From: Streptomyces sp. 130
GTDB lineage: Bacteria; Actinomycetota; Actinomycetes; Streptomycetales; Streptomycetaceae
Length of the DNA stretch: 64,000 bases
Reading direction: 5' to 3'
Assembly (NCBI RefSeq): GCF_007096885.1
Contig: NZ_VJNO01000018.1
Location: 62,001-126,000 of the forward strand
The notes under the pieces are model-generated. The model saw only the letters and a program-made list of their open reading frames with translations. It did not search any database and was not told where the DNA came from. The stretch's first letter is position 1, and every line of letters starts with the position of its first letter. Positions 35,483 to 43,843 of this stretch are shown in pieces. A program made the translations under genes and the position numbers.

Positions 35483-36777
35483 CGCCCCACCAGCACGGAA
35501 CGGGCCGCTCGGGCCAGCCGCGTCGCGCGCCCGGGCGGCCTGGGGGCGGCCCGGTCCCGCCACCACCGCGTCAGCCGGCGGCGGGCCGCGTCGTCCTCGG
35601 GGCGGCCCGCGATGAGCAGGTGCTCGGCGAAGTCCAGGGCGTCGCGCCGGTACCCCGACGCCATGGGCCGCGCCCCGGCGTACGCCAGGAACGCCGCCCG
35701 GTAGCCGGCCCCCAGGATCTCCGGCAGCTCGGGCGCCACCCTGGCCACGACACCGGCGCGCTTCGCGGCCAGGGCGCGGCTCTGCACCCGGAGCCGGCTC
35801 CGGTCGAACCCCTCCGGCGCGGGCGTCCCGGCGACCAGGGCGGACAGCAGCGCGGTCTGCGCGACCGCGACGCCGTCCCGTACGGACTCCGAGACGGGCG
35901 AGGCGGGCGGCACTTCCGGCGGCGCCCAGGCAGCCGAGGCGCCCCCGCCCTTCTCCAGCACCCCACGGATCGCGTCCAGCTCGCCCGCCAGCTCGCCGGC
36001 CGGCGGGAACGCCTCGTCACGCTCCAGCAGCACGCCGGGCGGGTCCACCCGGGACCGCAGCTCCGCCAGCACGTCGAGCACCGGGGCGGTCACCGGGTGG
36101 GCGTGCGTGTCGTGCCACACGCCGTCCTTCTCGACCCCGCCCGCCACATGCACGTACGCGATGGCCTCCACCGGCAGCTCGTCCAGCGCGACCGCCGGGT
36201 CCTCGCCCCGGTTCACGTGGTTGGTGTGCAGATTGGCCACGTCGATCAGCAGCCGCACCCCGGTCCGCCCGACCAGCTCCGCCAGGAACTGCCCCTCGGT
36301 CAGCTCCTCGTCCGGCCAGGAGACCAGCGCCGCGATGTTCTCCAGCGCCAGCGGCACCGGCAGCGCGTCCTGCGCGATGCGCACGTTCTCGCACAGCACG
36401 TCCAGCGCCGCCCGGGTGCGCGGCACCGGCAGCAGATGACCCGCCTCCAGGGCCGGCGAACCGGTGCGCGCCCCGCCCGCCCGTACGAACGCGATGTGCT
36501 CGGTGACCAGCGGCGCGCCGAGCAGCGTGGCACGGGCGGCGAGGTCCGCCAGTCTGCCGGGGTCGGGCCGGTCCGCGCCGCCGAGGCCCAGCGAGACGCC
36601 GTGCGGCACCACGGTGACCCCGCGCTCCCGCAGCCGTACCAGGGAGTTGGGCAGGTGGTCGGCGCAGAGGTTCTCCGCGACCGCCTCCACCCAGTCGATC
36701 CCCGGCAGCGCCTCCACCTCGCCGGCGATCTCCGGCCGCCAGCCGATCCCGATGCCCAGCCTCATCCCGTCCCCCAT
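35479..36777 (-). CDS. DUF692 / MNIO-family metallo-oxidase with C-terminal extension
   Basis: The 432-residue protein begins with a TIM-barrel of the DUF692 (MbnB/TglH, multinuclear non-haem iron oxidase) family. Probable iron ligands are H59 (VVPHGVSLG), H94 (VTEHIAF), E146 (LALENIAAL), D179, N182 and H184 (LLIDVANLHTNH), H210 (YVHVAGG), D223 and H225 (HDTHAHP) and E252 (LLERDEAF). Characterised members modify cysteines of ribosomal peptides with a partner protein. Here about 150 extra residues follow the barrel and may supply the partner function. It is the first gene of the operon and overlaps the cysteine-tailed membrane protein gene. Confidence 0.88.
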   Translation of the reverse strand: MGDGMRLGIGIGWRPEIAGEVEALPGIDWVEAVAENLCADHLPNSLVRLRERGVTVVPHGVSLGLGGADRPDPGRLADLAARATLLGAPLVTEHIAFVRAGGARTGSPALEAGHLLPVPRTRAALDVLCENVRIAQDALPVPLALENIAALVSWPDEELTEGQFLAELVGRTGVRLLIDVANLHTNHVNRGEDPAVALDELPVEAIAYVHVAGGVEKDGVWHDTHAHPVTAPVLDVLAELRSRVDPPGVLLERDEAFPPAGELAGELDAIRGVLEKGGGASAAWAPPEVPPASPVSESVRDGVAVAQTALLSALVAGTPAPEGFDRSRLRVQSRALAAKRAGVVARVAPELPEILGAGYRAAFLAYAGARPMASGYRRDALDFAEHLLIAGRPEDDAARRRLTRWWRDRAAPRPPGRATRLARAARSVLVGR

Positions 36778-36877
36778 GGTGCTTCCCCCTCGCTTCGTGC
36801 AGGGGTGATGGCCCCGGAGCCCGGCCCCGAATCCGGAAGGGGGGACGTTCAGAGCTTCATTTGAGGTTCCCCAGGGC

Positions 36878-37627
36878 TCAACGCCGCAGCGCCGGGTGGT
36901 CGGCGACCACCGTGCACGAGCCCGGTGCGATCTCCGTGAAGCCCGCGTCCCGCACGACCGGCAGCCCGCTCACCGTCAGCTCCGCCCAGCGGCCCGGCTC
37001 CGCCGTGGCCACCGAGAGCGGGAAGCCGGCCTCGCGCCACGCCTTGCGCTCGGTCTCCGTCAGCTCCCACCAGGCGAGCTGCGCCCCGTGGCCGACCTGC
37101 GCCATCTCCTTGCCGGCCGACATGCCGAGGTCCGGGTTGAGCCAGAGCACCGGGTGCGCCGGGTCGGGCGCGGCCGGCGGCTCCGGGTCGTCCAGGTCCG
37201 TCCCGGAGACCTGGAGCTTGGCCAGCTCCTTCGGCCAGCCGTCCAGCGGCACCGGTGGGAAGACCCGCACCTCCGCCTCCTCGCCCGTCACCGTGATCCC
37301 GGGCAGGGCGGACGCCTTGCGCCACTCCGCGCCCCGGGCCCGCCGGACCACCTTGCGGATGCGGGCGTCCTGCCAGTCCCGCATCACCCGCGCCCACTCG
37401 CCCTCGCCCACCGACCGCTCGTCGGAGAGCATCACGAGCACCGCGCGGGCGGCCGTGCGCAGGGCGTCGGTGCGGGCCGGCGGCGCGGTCTTCTCGATGT
37501 GCACCACCAGCGGCAGTACGTACTGCGGTGCCTCGTCCCGGTCCGTCCGCTCGGACCGGAAGGGGCTGTCCACCGGCAGGGCGGCGGGCTCGGCGGACGG
37601 GGACGCGGGAATGTCGTTGCTGCTCAC
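36878..37627 (-). CDS. Pth2-type peptidyl-tRNA hydrolase domain protein
   Basis: The 249-residue protein starts at GTG 37627. Its N-terminal 130 residues have no recognised motif. Residues from about 155 match the Pth2 pattern: VLWLNPDLGMSAGKEMAQVG followed by HGAQLAWWEL, corresponding to the GKxxAQxxHA signature, and ending VVRDAGFTEIAPGSCTVVA. Pth2 enzymes release peptidyl-tRNA in archaea and eukaryotes; in Streptomyces this would be additional to the usual Pth. Activity cannot be assumed. It is divergent from the AIM24 gene, sharing a 71-base gap. Confidence 0.75.
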   Translation of the reverse strand: MSSNDIPASPSAEPAALPVDSPFRSERTDRDEAPQYVLPLVVHIEKTAPPARTDALRTAARAVLVMLSDERSVGEGEWARVMRDWQDARIRKVVRRARGAEWRKASALPGITVTGEEAEVRVFPPVPLDGWPKELAKLQVSGTDLDDPEPPAAPDPAHPVLWLNPDLGMSAGKEMAQVGHGAQLAWWELTETERKAWREAGFPLSVATAEPGRWAELTVSGLPVVRDAGFTEIAPGSCTVVADHPALRR

Positions 37628-37698
37628 CCGCCCAGTCTGCCAGCCGCCCCGGACACCGTTCTTGGCGGAATAGAAGGCTCCGGGTGAGGATGCCGTTC

Positions 37699-38376
37699 AT
37701 GAAGAGCGATCTCTTTTCCAGTGAGCACATGGCCGAGCAGGCGACCGTCCCCGGGATGACGCTGCAGAACGCCAAGTCCATCAAGTACGCGGTCAACGGG
37801 GAGATGCACGCCCGCCAGGGATCGATGGTCGCCTTCCGCGGGAACCTCCAGTTCGAGCACAAGAGCCAGGGCATCGGCGGTCTGCTCAAGCGGGCGGTCA
37901 CCGGCGAGGGTCTGCCGCTGATGGCCGTACGCGGCCAGGGCGAGGCGTGGTTCGCGCACGAGGCCGCGAACTGCTTCATCGTGGAGATGGAGCAGGGCGA
38001 CGCCCTCACCATCAACGGCCGCAACGTCCTGTGCTTCGACGCGTCGCTCTCGTACGAGATAAAGACCGTGAAGGGCGCCGGGATGACCGGCGGCGGTCTC
38101 TTCAACAGCGTCTTCACCGGCTACGGCAAGCTGGGCCTGATGTGTGACGGGTATCCCATCGTCATCCCCGTCACCCCGCAGCAGCCGGTCTTCGTGGACA
38201 CCGACGCCGTCGTTGGCTGGAGCGCCCAGCTGAACACCTCGCTGCACCGCTCGCAGAGCGTCGGCTCGATGATCCGGGGCGGTTCGGGCGAGGCCGTGCA
38301 ACTGCGCCTGGACGGGCAGGGGTTCGTGATCGTACGGCCCAGCGAGCTGAAGCCCGAGAAGGCGTCCTCCCACTGA
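37699..38376 (+). CDS. AIM24/TerD-like beta-sandwich family protein
   Basis: ATG 37699 is preferred because GAGG lies nine bases upstream; ATG 37690 is also in frame. The 225 residues show the AIM24 family pattern: VNGEMHARQGSMVAFRGNLQ, GEGLPLMAVRGQGEAWFA, FDASLSYEIKTVKGAGMTGG and GLMCDGYPIVIPV. Members are cytoplasmic beta-sandwich proteins of unknown function in bacteria. The next gene, an ABC ATPase, overlaps its stop if a CTG start is used, so the three genes 37699-39946 may be one operon. Confidence 0.82.
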   Translation: MKSDLFSSEHMAEQATVPGMTLQNAKSIKYAVNGEMHARQGSMVAFRGNLQFEHKSQGIGGLLKRAVTGEGLPLMAVRGQGEAWFAHEAANCFIVEMEQGDALTINGRNVLCFDASLSYEIKTVKGAGMTGGGLFNSVFTGYGKLGLMCDGYPIVIPVTPQQPVFVDTDAVVGWSAQLNTSLHRSQSVGSMIRGGSGEAVQLRLDGQGFVIVRPSELKPEKASSH

Positions 38377-39278
38377 GCACCGGTACGGAGGTCCTGCGAC
38401 TGCGGGGAGCCGGCCGGCGGTACGGGCTCACCGGCCCCTGGGTGCTGCGCGGGGTCGACCTCGCCCTGCCCGCGCGTGCCCTCGTCCGCGTCGAGGGCGC
38501 CAACGGCACCGGCAAGTCCACCCTGCTGCGGCTGCTGGCCCGGATCGACGCCCCCACCGAGGGCCGCATCACGGGCCGGCCGCGCACGGCGTACGTCCCC
38601 GAGCGGTTCCCGGCGGCCCTGCCGTTCACGGCCGCCGGGTATCTCGTCCACCTCGGCCGCGTCCACGGACTGCGCGCCTCGGAGGCTGCCCGCCGGGCGG
38701 ACCACTGGCTCACCCGGTTCGGCGCCGCCGCGCACGCCCGGACGCCCCTCGCCGAACTCTCCAAGGGCACCAGCCAGAAGGTCGCCGTCGCCCAAGCGCT
38801 TCTCGCCGAACCGGAACTGCTGGTGCTGGACGAGGCATGGACCGGCCTCGACACCGAGGCGCGCGGCGCGCTGGACCGGGCCGTGGCCGAGCGCGTCGCC
38901 GCCGGGGCGACGGTGGTGTACGTCGACCACGACCCGCGCCGCCTGGCGGGCGCCGTCGACGCGGCGTACCGGACGGAGGGCCTGGGCCTCACCGCCGTCC
39001 CGCTCGCGGCGGGCCCTGAGCCCCGCGTACTCATCGAGGCGACGGCCCCGCCGGGGACCCCGCTCCCGTCCGGGCTGCCCGGGACCCCCGCGTGCACCCT
39101 GACCGACGACGGAACGGCCCGCCTCACGGTCCCGGCGGCGCATTCCGACGCTCTGCTCGGCGCGCTGCTGTCGGCCCGGCCGGCGTGGCACATCGGGCGG
39201 GTGGGACCGGTGCCGGGGCCGGGCGGAGTCCCTCAGCCGCACGGCTCACCCTCTCTGGACGAGGACCCGGCATCGTGA
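38373..39278 (+). CDS. ABC transporter ATP-binding protein with an apparent CTG start
   Basis: This ATPase has Walker A GANGTGKST, signature LSKGTSQKVAVAQ, Walker B LLVLDEAW and D-loop TGLDTEA. The first ATG/GTG in frame is GTG 38442, which would remove the conserved first strand and leave Walker A too close to the N-terminus. The frame is open upstream and reads STGTEVLRLRGAGRRYGLTG. CTG 38373 overlaps the AIM24 stop as CTGA and has GAGAAGG ten bases upstream, so I propose it as the start (301 residues). The C-terminal 100 residues are Pro/Ala-rich. It pairs with the permease that overlaps by four bases. Confidence 0.78.
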   Translation: MSTGTEVLRLRGAGRRYGLTGPWVLRGVDLALPARALVRVEGANGTGKSTLLRLLARIDAPTEGRITGRPRTAYVPERFPAALPFTAAGYLVHLGRVHGLRASEAARRADHWLTRFGAAAHARTPLAELSKGTSQKVAVAQALLAEPELLVLDEAWTGLDTEARGALDRAVAERVAAGATVVYVDHDPRRLAGAVDAAYRTEGLGLTAVPLAAGPEPRVLIEATAPPGTPLPSGLPGTPACTLTDDGTARLTVPAAHSDALLGALLSARPAWHIGRVGPVPGPGGVPQPHGSPSLDEDPAS

Positions 39279-39946
39279 CCGCGCTCATCCGCTACCAGGC
39301 CGCCCTGCTCGTACGCTCCCAGCGCTGGCTGGCCCCGGTGCTGCTGTACCTGGCCTTCCTCGCCGTCGGCGTCCGCTCCGGGCAGCCCGTCCTCGACTCG
39401 CTCGGCTACACCGCCGCCGGGACGGTCCCGGTCACCGCCTGGCTGGTCCGCGTCTGCGTCGGCCAGGAGCCGCCCGCCGCCCGGGCGGTCGTCGCGGCGG
39501 CGGCCGGCGGGCAGGCCCGGGCCCATCTGGCGGCCCTGCTCACCGCGCTGGGCGGCGCCGCGCTCCTCGGCACCGCCGCCACCGCCGTGGTCCTGGCGAT
39601 CAGCGACCCGGCGAGCACCGACCATTCGGTGCGGGTGCCCCTGCCGCCCGCCGGGGCCGCCGGACTCCTCGCCACCGCGTGCTGCGTGCTGCTGGGCGCG
39701 GCGGCCGGTGCGCTGTGCGCCCGGCCGCTGCTGCACGGGCGCGGCTGGTCCATCGCGGCGACGGCGCTCGTGGCGCTGCTGGCGCTGGTCACCGCCGGAT
39801 CGCCCGCGAAGTACGCGGTGACGGGCCTGGTCACCGGCTCGCTGACCGGCACGGTCCAGGTGCCGGTGCTGCCGCTGCTCGGGGCCGCCGCCGTCACGGC
39901 CGCCGCGTTCGCGCTCGTCTGCCGGCTCACTTCGGTGCGGGGCTGA
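39275..39946 (+). CDS. Small ABC transporter permease
   Basis: The 223-residue protein has about six hydrophobic segments and begins at GTG 39275 inside the stop of the ATPase gene (GTGA). It starts MTALIRYQAALLVRSQRWLA, as in ABC-2-type membrane subunits whose N-terminal helix precedes the first span. No family-specific motif identifies the substrate. With the preceding ATPase it forms a minimal two-gene exporter of the kind often used for drugs, peptides or lipids; the substrate is unknown. Confidence 0.75.
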   Translation: MTALIRYQAALLVRSQRWLAPVLLYLAFLAVGVRSGQPVLDSLGYTAAGTVPVTAWLVRVCVGQEPPAARAVVAAAAGGQARAHLAALLTALGGAALLGTAATAVVLAISDPASTDHSVRVPLPPAGAAGLLATACCVLLGAAAGALCARPLLHGRGWSIAATALVALLALVTAGSPAKYAVTGLVTGSLTGTVQVPVLPLLGAAAVTAAAFALVCRLTSVRG

Positions 39947-39960
39947 GTAGGCTCGTACGT

Positions 39961-40170
39961 ATGAGTGAGGACAGGAACGAGCAGGCCGAAGCGGAATCCG
40001 GGTCCTACTGCGAGACGCCCGCCGAGTCGCCGGAACGGGCCGAGGGGCCGCCGTACGCCGAGTGCGTGCTGTGCCGGAAGCCCACCGAATACGCCGAGTC
40101 GGTCAAGGGGATCACGCTGTGCCCGGTGTGCGAGTGGCAGGAGGCCCAGCGCACGGCCTGCTCCGGCTGA
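39961..40170 (+). CDS. Zinc-ribbon micro-protein
   Basis: The 69-residue protein has an acidic N-terminus and a C-terminal pair of CxxC motifs (ECVLCRKPTEY and TLCPVCEWQ) spaced as in a rubredoxin-like zinc ribbon. ATG 39961 follows the permease stop by 14 bases. Such small ribbons often bind a partner protein or nucleic acid. The target is unknown. It converges on the deacetylase gene with only six bases between stops. Confidence 0.72.
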   Translation: MSEDRNEQAEAESGSYCETPAESPERAEGPPYAECVLCRKPTEYAESVKGITLCPVCEWQEAQRTACSG

Positions 40171-40176
40171 GGCGCT

Positions 40177-41004
40177 TCAGCCGGCCGCCATCAGCTCGGA
40201 CACCTTGACGAAGCGGTAGCCGCGCTTCCGCAGCTCCGGCACGACCCGGCGGACCGCCTCGGCGGTGACCGGTGCCGCGCTCCGGGTGCAGTGCATGACG
40301 ACGAGCGAACCGGGCCGCACCCCGTCGAGCACCTGCTCGGCGACCGCGTCCGCGTCCGTCGCGAAGGCGTCGCCGCTGACGACGTCCCACTGCACGGCGG
40401 TCACCTTCTCCGGTCCGAGGGCGCGCAGCGTGGCGTCGTCGTAACAGCCGCCGGGGAAACGGAAGTACGGCACGACATTGCGGGCGCCGGCCGCCCGGAT
40501 CGCCCCGAAGGCCCGCTGGACCTCCTCGCGCACCGCGCCCTCCGCCACCGTCGGCAGCCCGTAGCAGGGCGTGGTGAAGGCGTAGTGGCTGTAGGAGTGG
40601 TTGCCGATCTCGAAGAGGGGATCGGTGCCGATGGAGCGCGCCTGGTCCGGGTACTCCTCGGCCCAGCGCCCGGTCATGAACACCGTCGCGGGCACCTTCA
40701 GGCGGCGCAGCAGGGCGATCAGTTCCGGGTTGTCGAAGTGCTCGCCGGCCGCCGCGCGCGGCCCCTGGTCGGCCGTCATGTCGGCGTCGAAGCTCAGCGC
40801 GACGACCTTCGCGGCCTGCTGCGGCCCCCGCTTGAAGACGGGGGTCAGCCCGCCGGGACCGGGGGCCATGACGGGGGGCTTTTCCGTGACGTGAGGGGCG
40901 GGCGGCCGTTCGACGGCGGTGCTCGTCGGCTGCGCCCGGCCGCAGCCGACGAGCACCGTACCCAGCACACCCAGAGCGACCGCTTTATATGCAAATCTGA
41001 TCAT
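40177..41004 (-). CDS. Polysaccharide deacetylase lipoprotein (NodB/CE4)
   Basis: The 275-residue protein has a lipoprotein signal peptide ending in the lipobox LVGC (Cys 21). The NodB domain shows motif 1 SFDADMTADQ, motif 2 HSYSH (zinc ligands), motif 3 RFPGGCYDDA and motif 5 near VVMHCT. CE4 enzymes remove N-acetyl groups from chitin-like polymers or peptidoglycan. Motif 1 has the usual two aspartates of the metal-dependent catalytic base. It is probably anchored outside the membrane. No good ribosome-binding site precedes ATG 41004. Confidence 0.87.
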   Translation of the reverse strand: MIRFAYKAVALGVLGTVLVGCGRAQPTSTAVERPPAPHVTEKPPVMAPGPGGLTPVFKRGPQQAAKVVALSFDADMTADQGPRAAAGEHFDNPELIALLRRLKVPATVFMTGRWAEEYPDQARSIGTDPLFEIGNHSYSHYAFTTPCYGLPTVAEGAVREEVQRAFGAIRAAGARNVVPYFRFPGGCYDDATLRALGPEKVTAVQWDVVSGDAFATDADAVAEQVLDGVRPGSLVVMHCTRSAAPVTAEAVRRVVPELRKRGYRFVKVSELMAAG

Positions 41005-41049
41005 TTCCGGACGCTAGCCGATCGTCCGGAGGGGTGCGGGGCTGGCGCG

Positions 41050-42477
41050 CTAGACCGGCGGCGCCCCACGCAGATGGCGCATCAGCTGTTCCAGGGCCGC
41101 CCAGCTCTCGGCGCTCTCGCCGTCGCCGAGCGGGTAGTAGTAGCCCGGCCGGCCCCCGGGACCCAGCCGCACCGGCGCCTCCTTGAGCGGCGTCCGGGCG
41201 GCGGTGTCGCGTCCCACCTCGGTCACCTCGGCGGAGCCGAGCGCGAAGGCGTACGGGAGCGGGGGACGTTCGAAGCGGGGCGGGGCGTTGAGGTCGCGGC
41301 GGCCCTCGGCCAGCTGGCAGAGCATGGTGCGCAGCCCGTGCCGGGTGACCAGCTCGTCGGCGAGCCCCGGCAGCGCCTCCAGGGCCGGTGCCTCGTCGGG
41401 GCCGTAGCCGAGGACGAGGGTGATGTCCTCCTCCACCCCGTCCGGGGTGCGGTTCACCTGGAGGGTGGCGACGGCCGGGCGGTCCGGGTCGCCCACGGCC
41501 ACCAGCCAGGTGGGCCGGGGCGCCCGCTCGTACGCCAGGTCGGTCAGCCGCCGCCGCGACCAGGTGAGCCCGGCCGGCTCCGAGGTCCCCCAGCCGGCCG
41601 GGGGCGCGCCGGTCAGCGCCTCCCAGGCGGTTTCCAGGGCGCCGCCGAGCACCAGGTCGGCGGTGGGGCGGTGCACGGTCCGGAGCGACACGACGAGCTG
41701 CCGCTCACCGGTGGGCCCGGCCTCGGTGAACGCCTCCGCCACCGGGGTCTGCCCGTCCTCGCGCCGGTCGGGCGCGAACGCGTCGTCCTGCCAGCGCAGG
41801 ACGGCACCGGTGAGCCCGTCGTAGTAGCCGCAGCGCTCGTCCTGGACGACCCAGCGGGAGGAGGTGGACTGGAGCAGCAGCCGTGTCGGCAGGGAGAGCG
41901 TGCAGTGCGGCGGGGTGACGATCTGGAGCGACCGGTCGCTCTCCACGGTGGCCCGCAGCGCCTCCGTCAGCCAGCTCGTCATGGGGACGACCGGGCGGTC
42001 CTGGAGGACGACGGCCGCCTTGGCGGTGAGCATGTCGACGGCGGGCTGCGCGGCGGCGGGGGAGGGCACGGCCGTGATGCCCGAGACGTCGACGGGGCTG
42101 GCGGCGCCGGTGGTGCCGGGGGCGTCGGCCGGCCAGACCGTGCCGCCGAGCAGCATGGTCAGCCGCGCGGCGAAGGCCCCGGCCAGCTCCTCGGCCCGGG
42201 CCACCCCGGCGGCGGCCCGCGCCTCGACCCACCACCAGGGCCCGTCCCCTTCCGGTGCGGCCTTCGCCCCGAGCAGCCGAACGGCCTCCCCGGGCACCTG
42301 GATCAACAGCGGCACCTCCACGGACACGAGCGGCCGGCCCTCGTCGTCGCACAACTGCACGACCGCCCCCTCCTTGGCGGTCCCCACCCGCAAGTCGGGC
42401 CCGCCGGCGAGCAGTCCGGCCAGCACACTGAGCGAGTCGGGCATGCGCCGGGTGAGTGCGACGACGTCCTGGGTCAT
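41050..42477 (-). CDS. DUF6177-like protein at the end of the toxin operon
   Basis: ATG 42477 overlaps the stop of the upstream pentapeptide gene (ATGA). The 475 residues have no signal peptide and no strong hydrophobic span. Two similar halves can be guessed, with MTSWLTEALRATVESDRSLQ centrally and a C-terminal YYYPLGDGESAESWAALEQL. Proteins of this type occur beside WXG100/polymorphic toxin genes in Streptomyces (recalled), so a role in effector secretion or as a chaperone is possible but unproven. Confidence 0.6.
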   Translation of the reverse strand: MTQDVVALTRRMPDSLSVLAGLLAGGPDLRVGTAKEGAVVQLCDDEGRPLVSVEVPLLIQVPGEAVRLLGAKAAPEGDGPWWWVEARAAAGVARAEELAGAFAARLTMLLGGTVWPADAPGTTGAASPVDVSGITAVPSPAAAQPAVDMLTAKAAVVLQDRPVVPMTSWLTEALRATVESDRSLQIVTPPHCTLSLPTRLLLQSTSSRWVVQDERCGYYDGLTGAVLRWQDDAFAPDRREDGQTPVAEAFTEAGPTGERQLVVSLRTVHRPTADLVLGGALETAWEALTGAPPAGWGTSEPAGLTWSRRRLTDLAYERAPRPTWLVAVGDPDRPAVATLQVNRTPDGVEEDITLVLGYGPDEAPALEALPGLADELVTRHGLRTMLCQLAEGRRDLNAPPRFERPPLPYAFALGSAEVTEVGRDTAARTPLKEAPVRLGPGGRPGYYYPLGDGESAESWAALEQLMRHLRGAPPV

Positions 42478-43127
42478 GCGGGGGTCCTTCGGGTGTGGTG
42501 GGGTTCGAGTACGCGGACCTGACCGCCGCGCGCGCCGAGCCATGCTTCCAGGTGCGCGCCGCCCACGTGCCGGGGGCCCTCGCCGCCGACCACGGTCACC
42601 GGCCCGAAGACCGTGCCGGTGAGGCCGCGTACCAGCGTGGTGTCGTCCACGGTCACCTTGAACGTGTTGTGGGACAGGACGGCGTCCGTCAGGTCCGCGC
42701 CCCGCAGGTCCACGTCGTACAGCGAGGCGCCCATGACGCGCGTCCCGCGCAGGCTCGCCCCCGCCGCGTCGACGCCATGGAGTGACGCCTTGACCATATC
42801 GGCGTGGTCGAGCCGGGCGGACCGGAGTACGGCCCGGTCGAGCTTGGCCCGGACGAGGTCGGCGCCGGCCAGGTTCGCCCCGGTCAGGTCTGCCTCGCTC
42901 ACGTCCGCACGGTAGAGACACACGTTCGCGAGCTCCACACCCGTGAGCACCGCGTCGACGAGCCACGCGCCGGGAAATTCGCCGTGCGTGAGGTCGGCAC
43001 CCCGGAAGTCGTGCCCCGCCCCGTACAGGGCGTAACTCGTGTCATCGAGCCACTCCCTCAACTGCCGCGCCGCTGCCGGGTCGGCGGGGAACGAGGCGGG
43101 CCGCCACGGGACCGGAGTCTCCGTCAC
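42474..43127 (-). CDS. Pentapeptide-repeat protein, copy 2
   Basis: The 217-residue protein starts at GTG 43127 (GTGA overlap with the upstream gene). A short N-terminal segment (FPADPAAARQLREWLDD) leads into pentapeptide repeats of the A(D/N)LxX type from about residue 75 to 150, such as EADLTGANLAGADLVRAKLD, which form a right-handed quadrilateral helix. The C-terminus RGLTGTVFGPVTVVGGEG is shared with the paralogue 44496-43840. In this toxin operon it may be an immunity or effector-associated scaffold protein. Confidence 0.8.
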   Translation of the reverse strand: MTETPVPWRPASFPADPAAARQLREWLDDTSYALYGAGHDFRGADLTHGEFPGAWLVDAVLTGVELANVCLYRADVSEADLTGANLAGADLVRAKLDRAVLRSARLDHADMVKASLHGVDAAGASLRGTRVMGASLYDVDLRGADLTDAVLSHNTFKVTVDDTTLVRGLTGTVFGPVTVVGGEGPRHVGGAHLEAWLGARGGQVRVLEPHHTRRTPA

Positions 43128-43843
43128 CGCGAGCCCTCGAACGCCTCGCGGACTTCCGTCCGTACGCGCTCGTTGCCGACCGTCGTGAGGTACGCGCCGA
43201 ACTCCCGGATCTCCGGCCCCTGGGCCCGGTACACGATGGTGACGGCGTGCTCCAGTGTGCGGGGCGAGGCGCTGACCCGTAGCACGCTCATGGCCAGCTC
43301 GACCGACAGGGGCCCGTCGACCGGGGCGACGGCGCAGGCCAGGTCCACGAGTTGGGTGGCCAGGTCGAACCGCTGCTTCTCACCGGCGGCCAGGGCGCGC
43401 ACGCCACGGCCGATGGTTTCCTTGATCCCGCCGAGCGCCGCCCTGACCGTGGCGCTGTCGATCAGTTCACCGAGCCGGTCCTCGAAGTACTGCGTGTCGG
43501 CAAGCCGCACGAGCGCGCGGAACGCCTCCTCGCGCAGCGCCGCCGTCCCCTTCTCCTCGACCTCGTAGCGGCTCGCGTCCACGGCCACCGCCAGTTGCGA
43601 GAACGTGCTGTCCACGGAGAACTTCCGGTCGATCGAGAACTCGTACCACGGGGTGCCCTCCGGTTCACCGGCCGCCCGGATCACCGCCTCGAACCCCGCC
43701 GCCTCGCCCTCTTCCGTCAGATCCCGGCAGGCCAGAAACCGGTCCATGGGCGGGGCGCCGGGGTCGTTCATCACATGGACGAGCCCGGCGACGCGGTCGC
43801 GTTCCGCTCCACCACGTCGTCCAGGTCCCAGAACTCTCGTCAA
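43124..43843 (-). CDS. Helical protein of unknown function in the toxin operon (immunity candidate)
   Basis: I propose TTG 43843 as start because it overlaps the upstream stop as TTGA and has AGTAGGT upstream; the ATG at 43909 would force a 70-base overlap. The 239 residues are mostly helical and acidic, with segments such as RFLACRDLTEEGEAAGFEAV and ALREEAFRALVRLADTQYFE that look HEAT-like. No catalytic motif is seen. Position between two pentapeptide genes and downstream of the toxin makes it an immunity-protein candidate. Confidence 0.65.
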   Translation of the reverse strand: MTRVLGPGRRGGAERDRVAGLVHVMNDPGAPPMDRFLACRDLTEEGEAAGFEAVIRAAGEPEGTPWYEFSIDRKFSVDSTFSQLAVAVDASRYEVEEKGTAALREEAFRALVRLADTQYFEDRLGELIDSATVRAALGGIKETIGRGVRALAAGEKQRFDLATQLVDLACAVAPVDGPLSVELAMSVLRVSASPRTLEHAVTIVYRAQGPEIREFGAYLTTVGNERVRTEVREAFEGSR

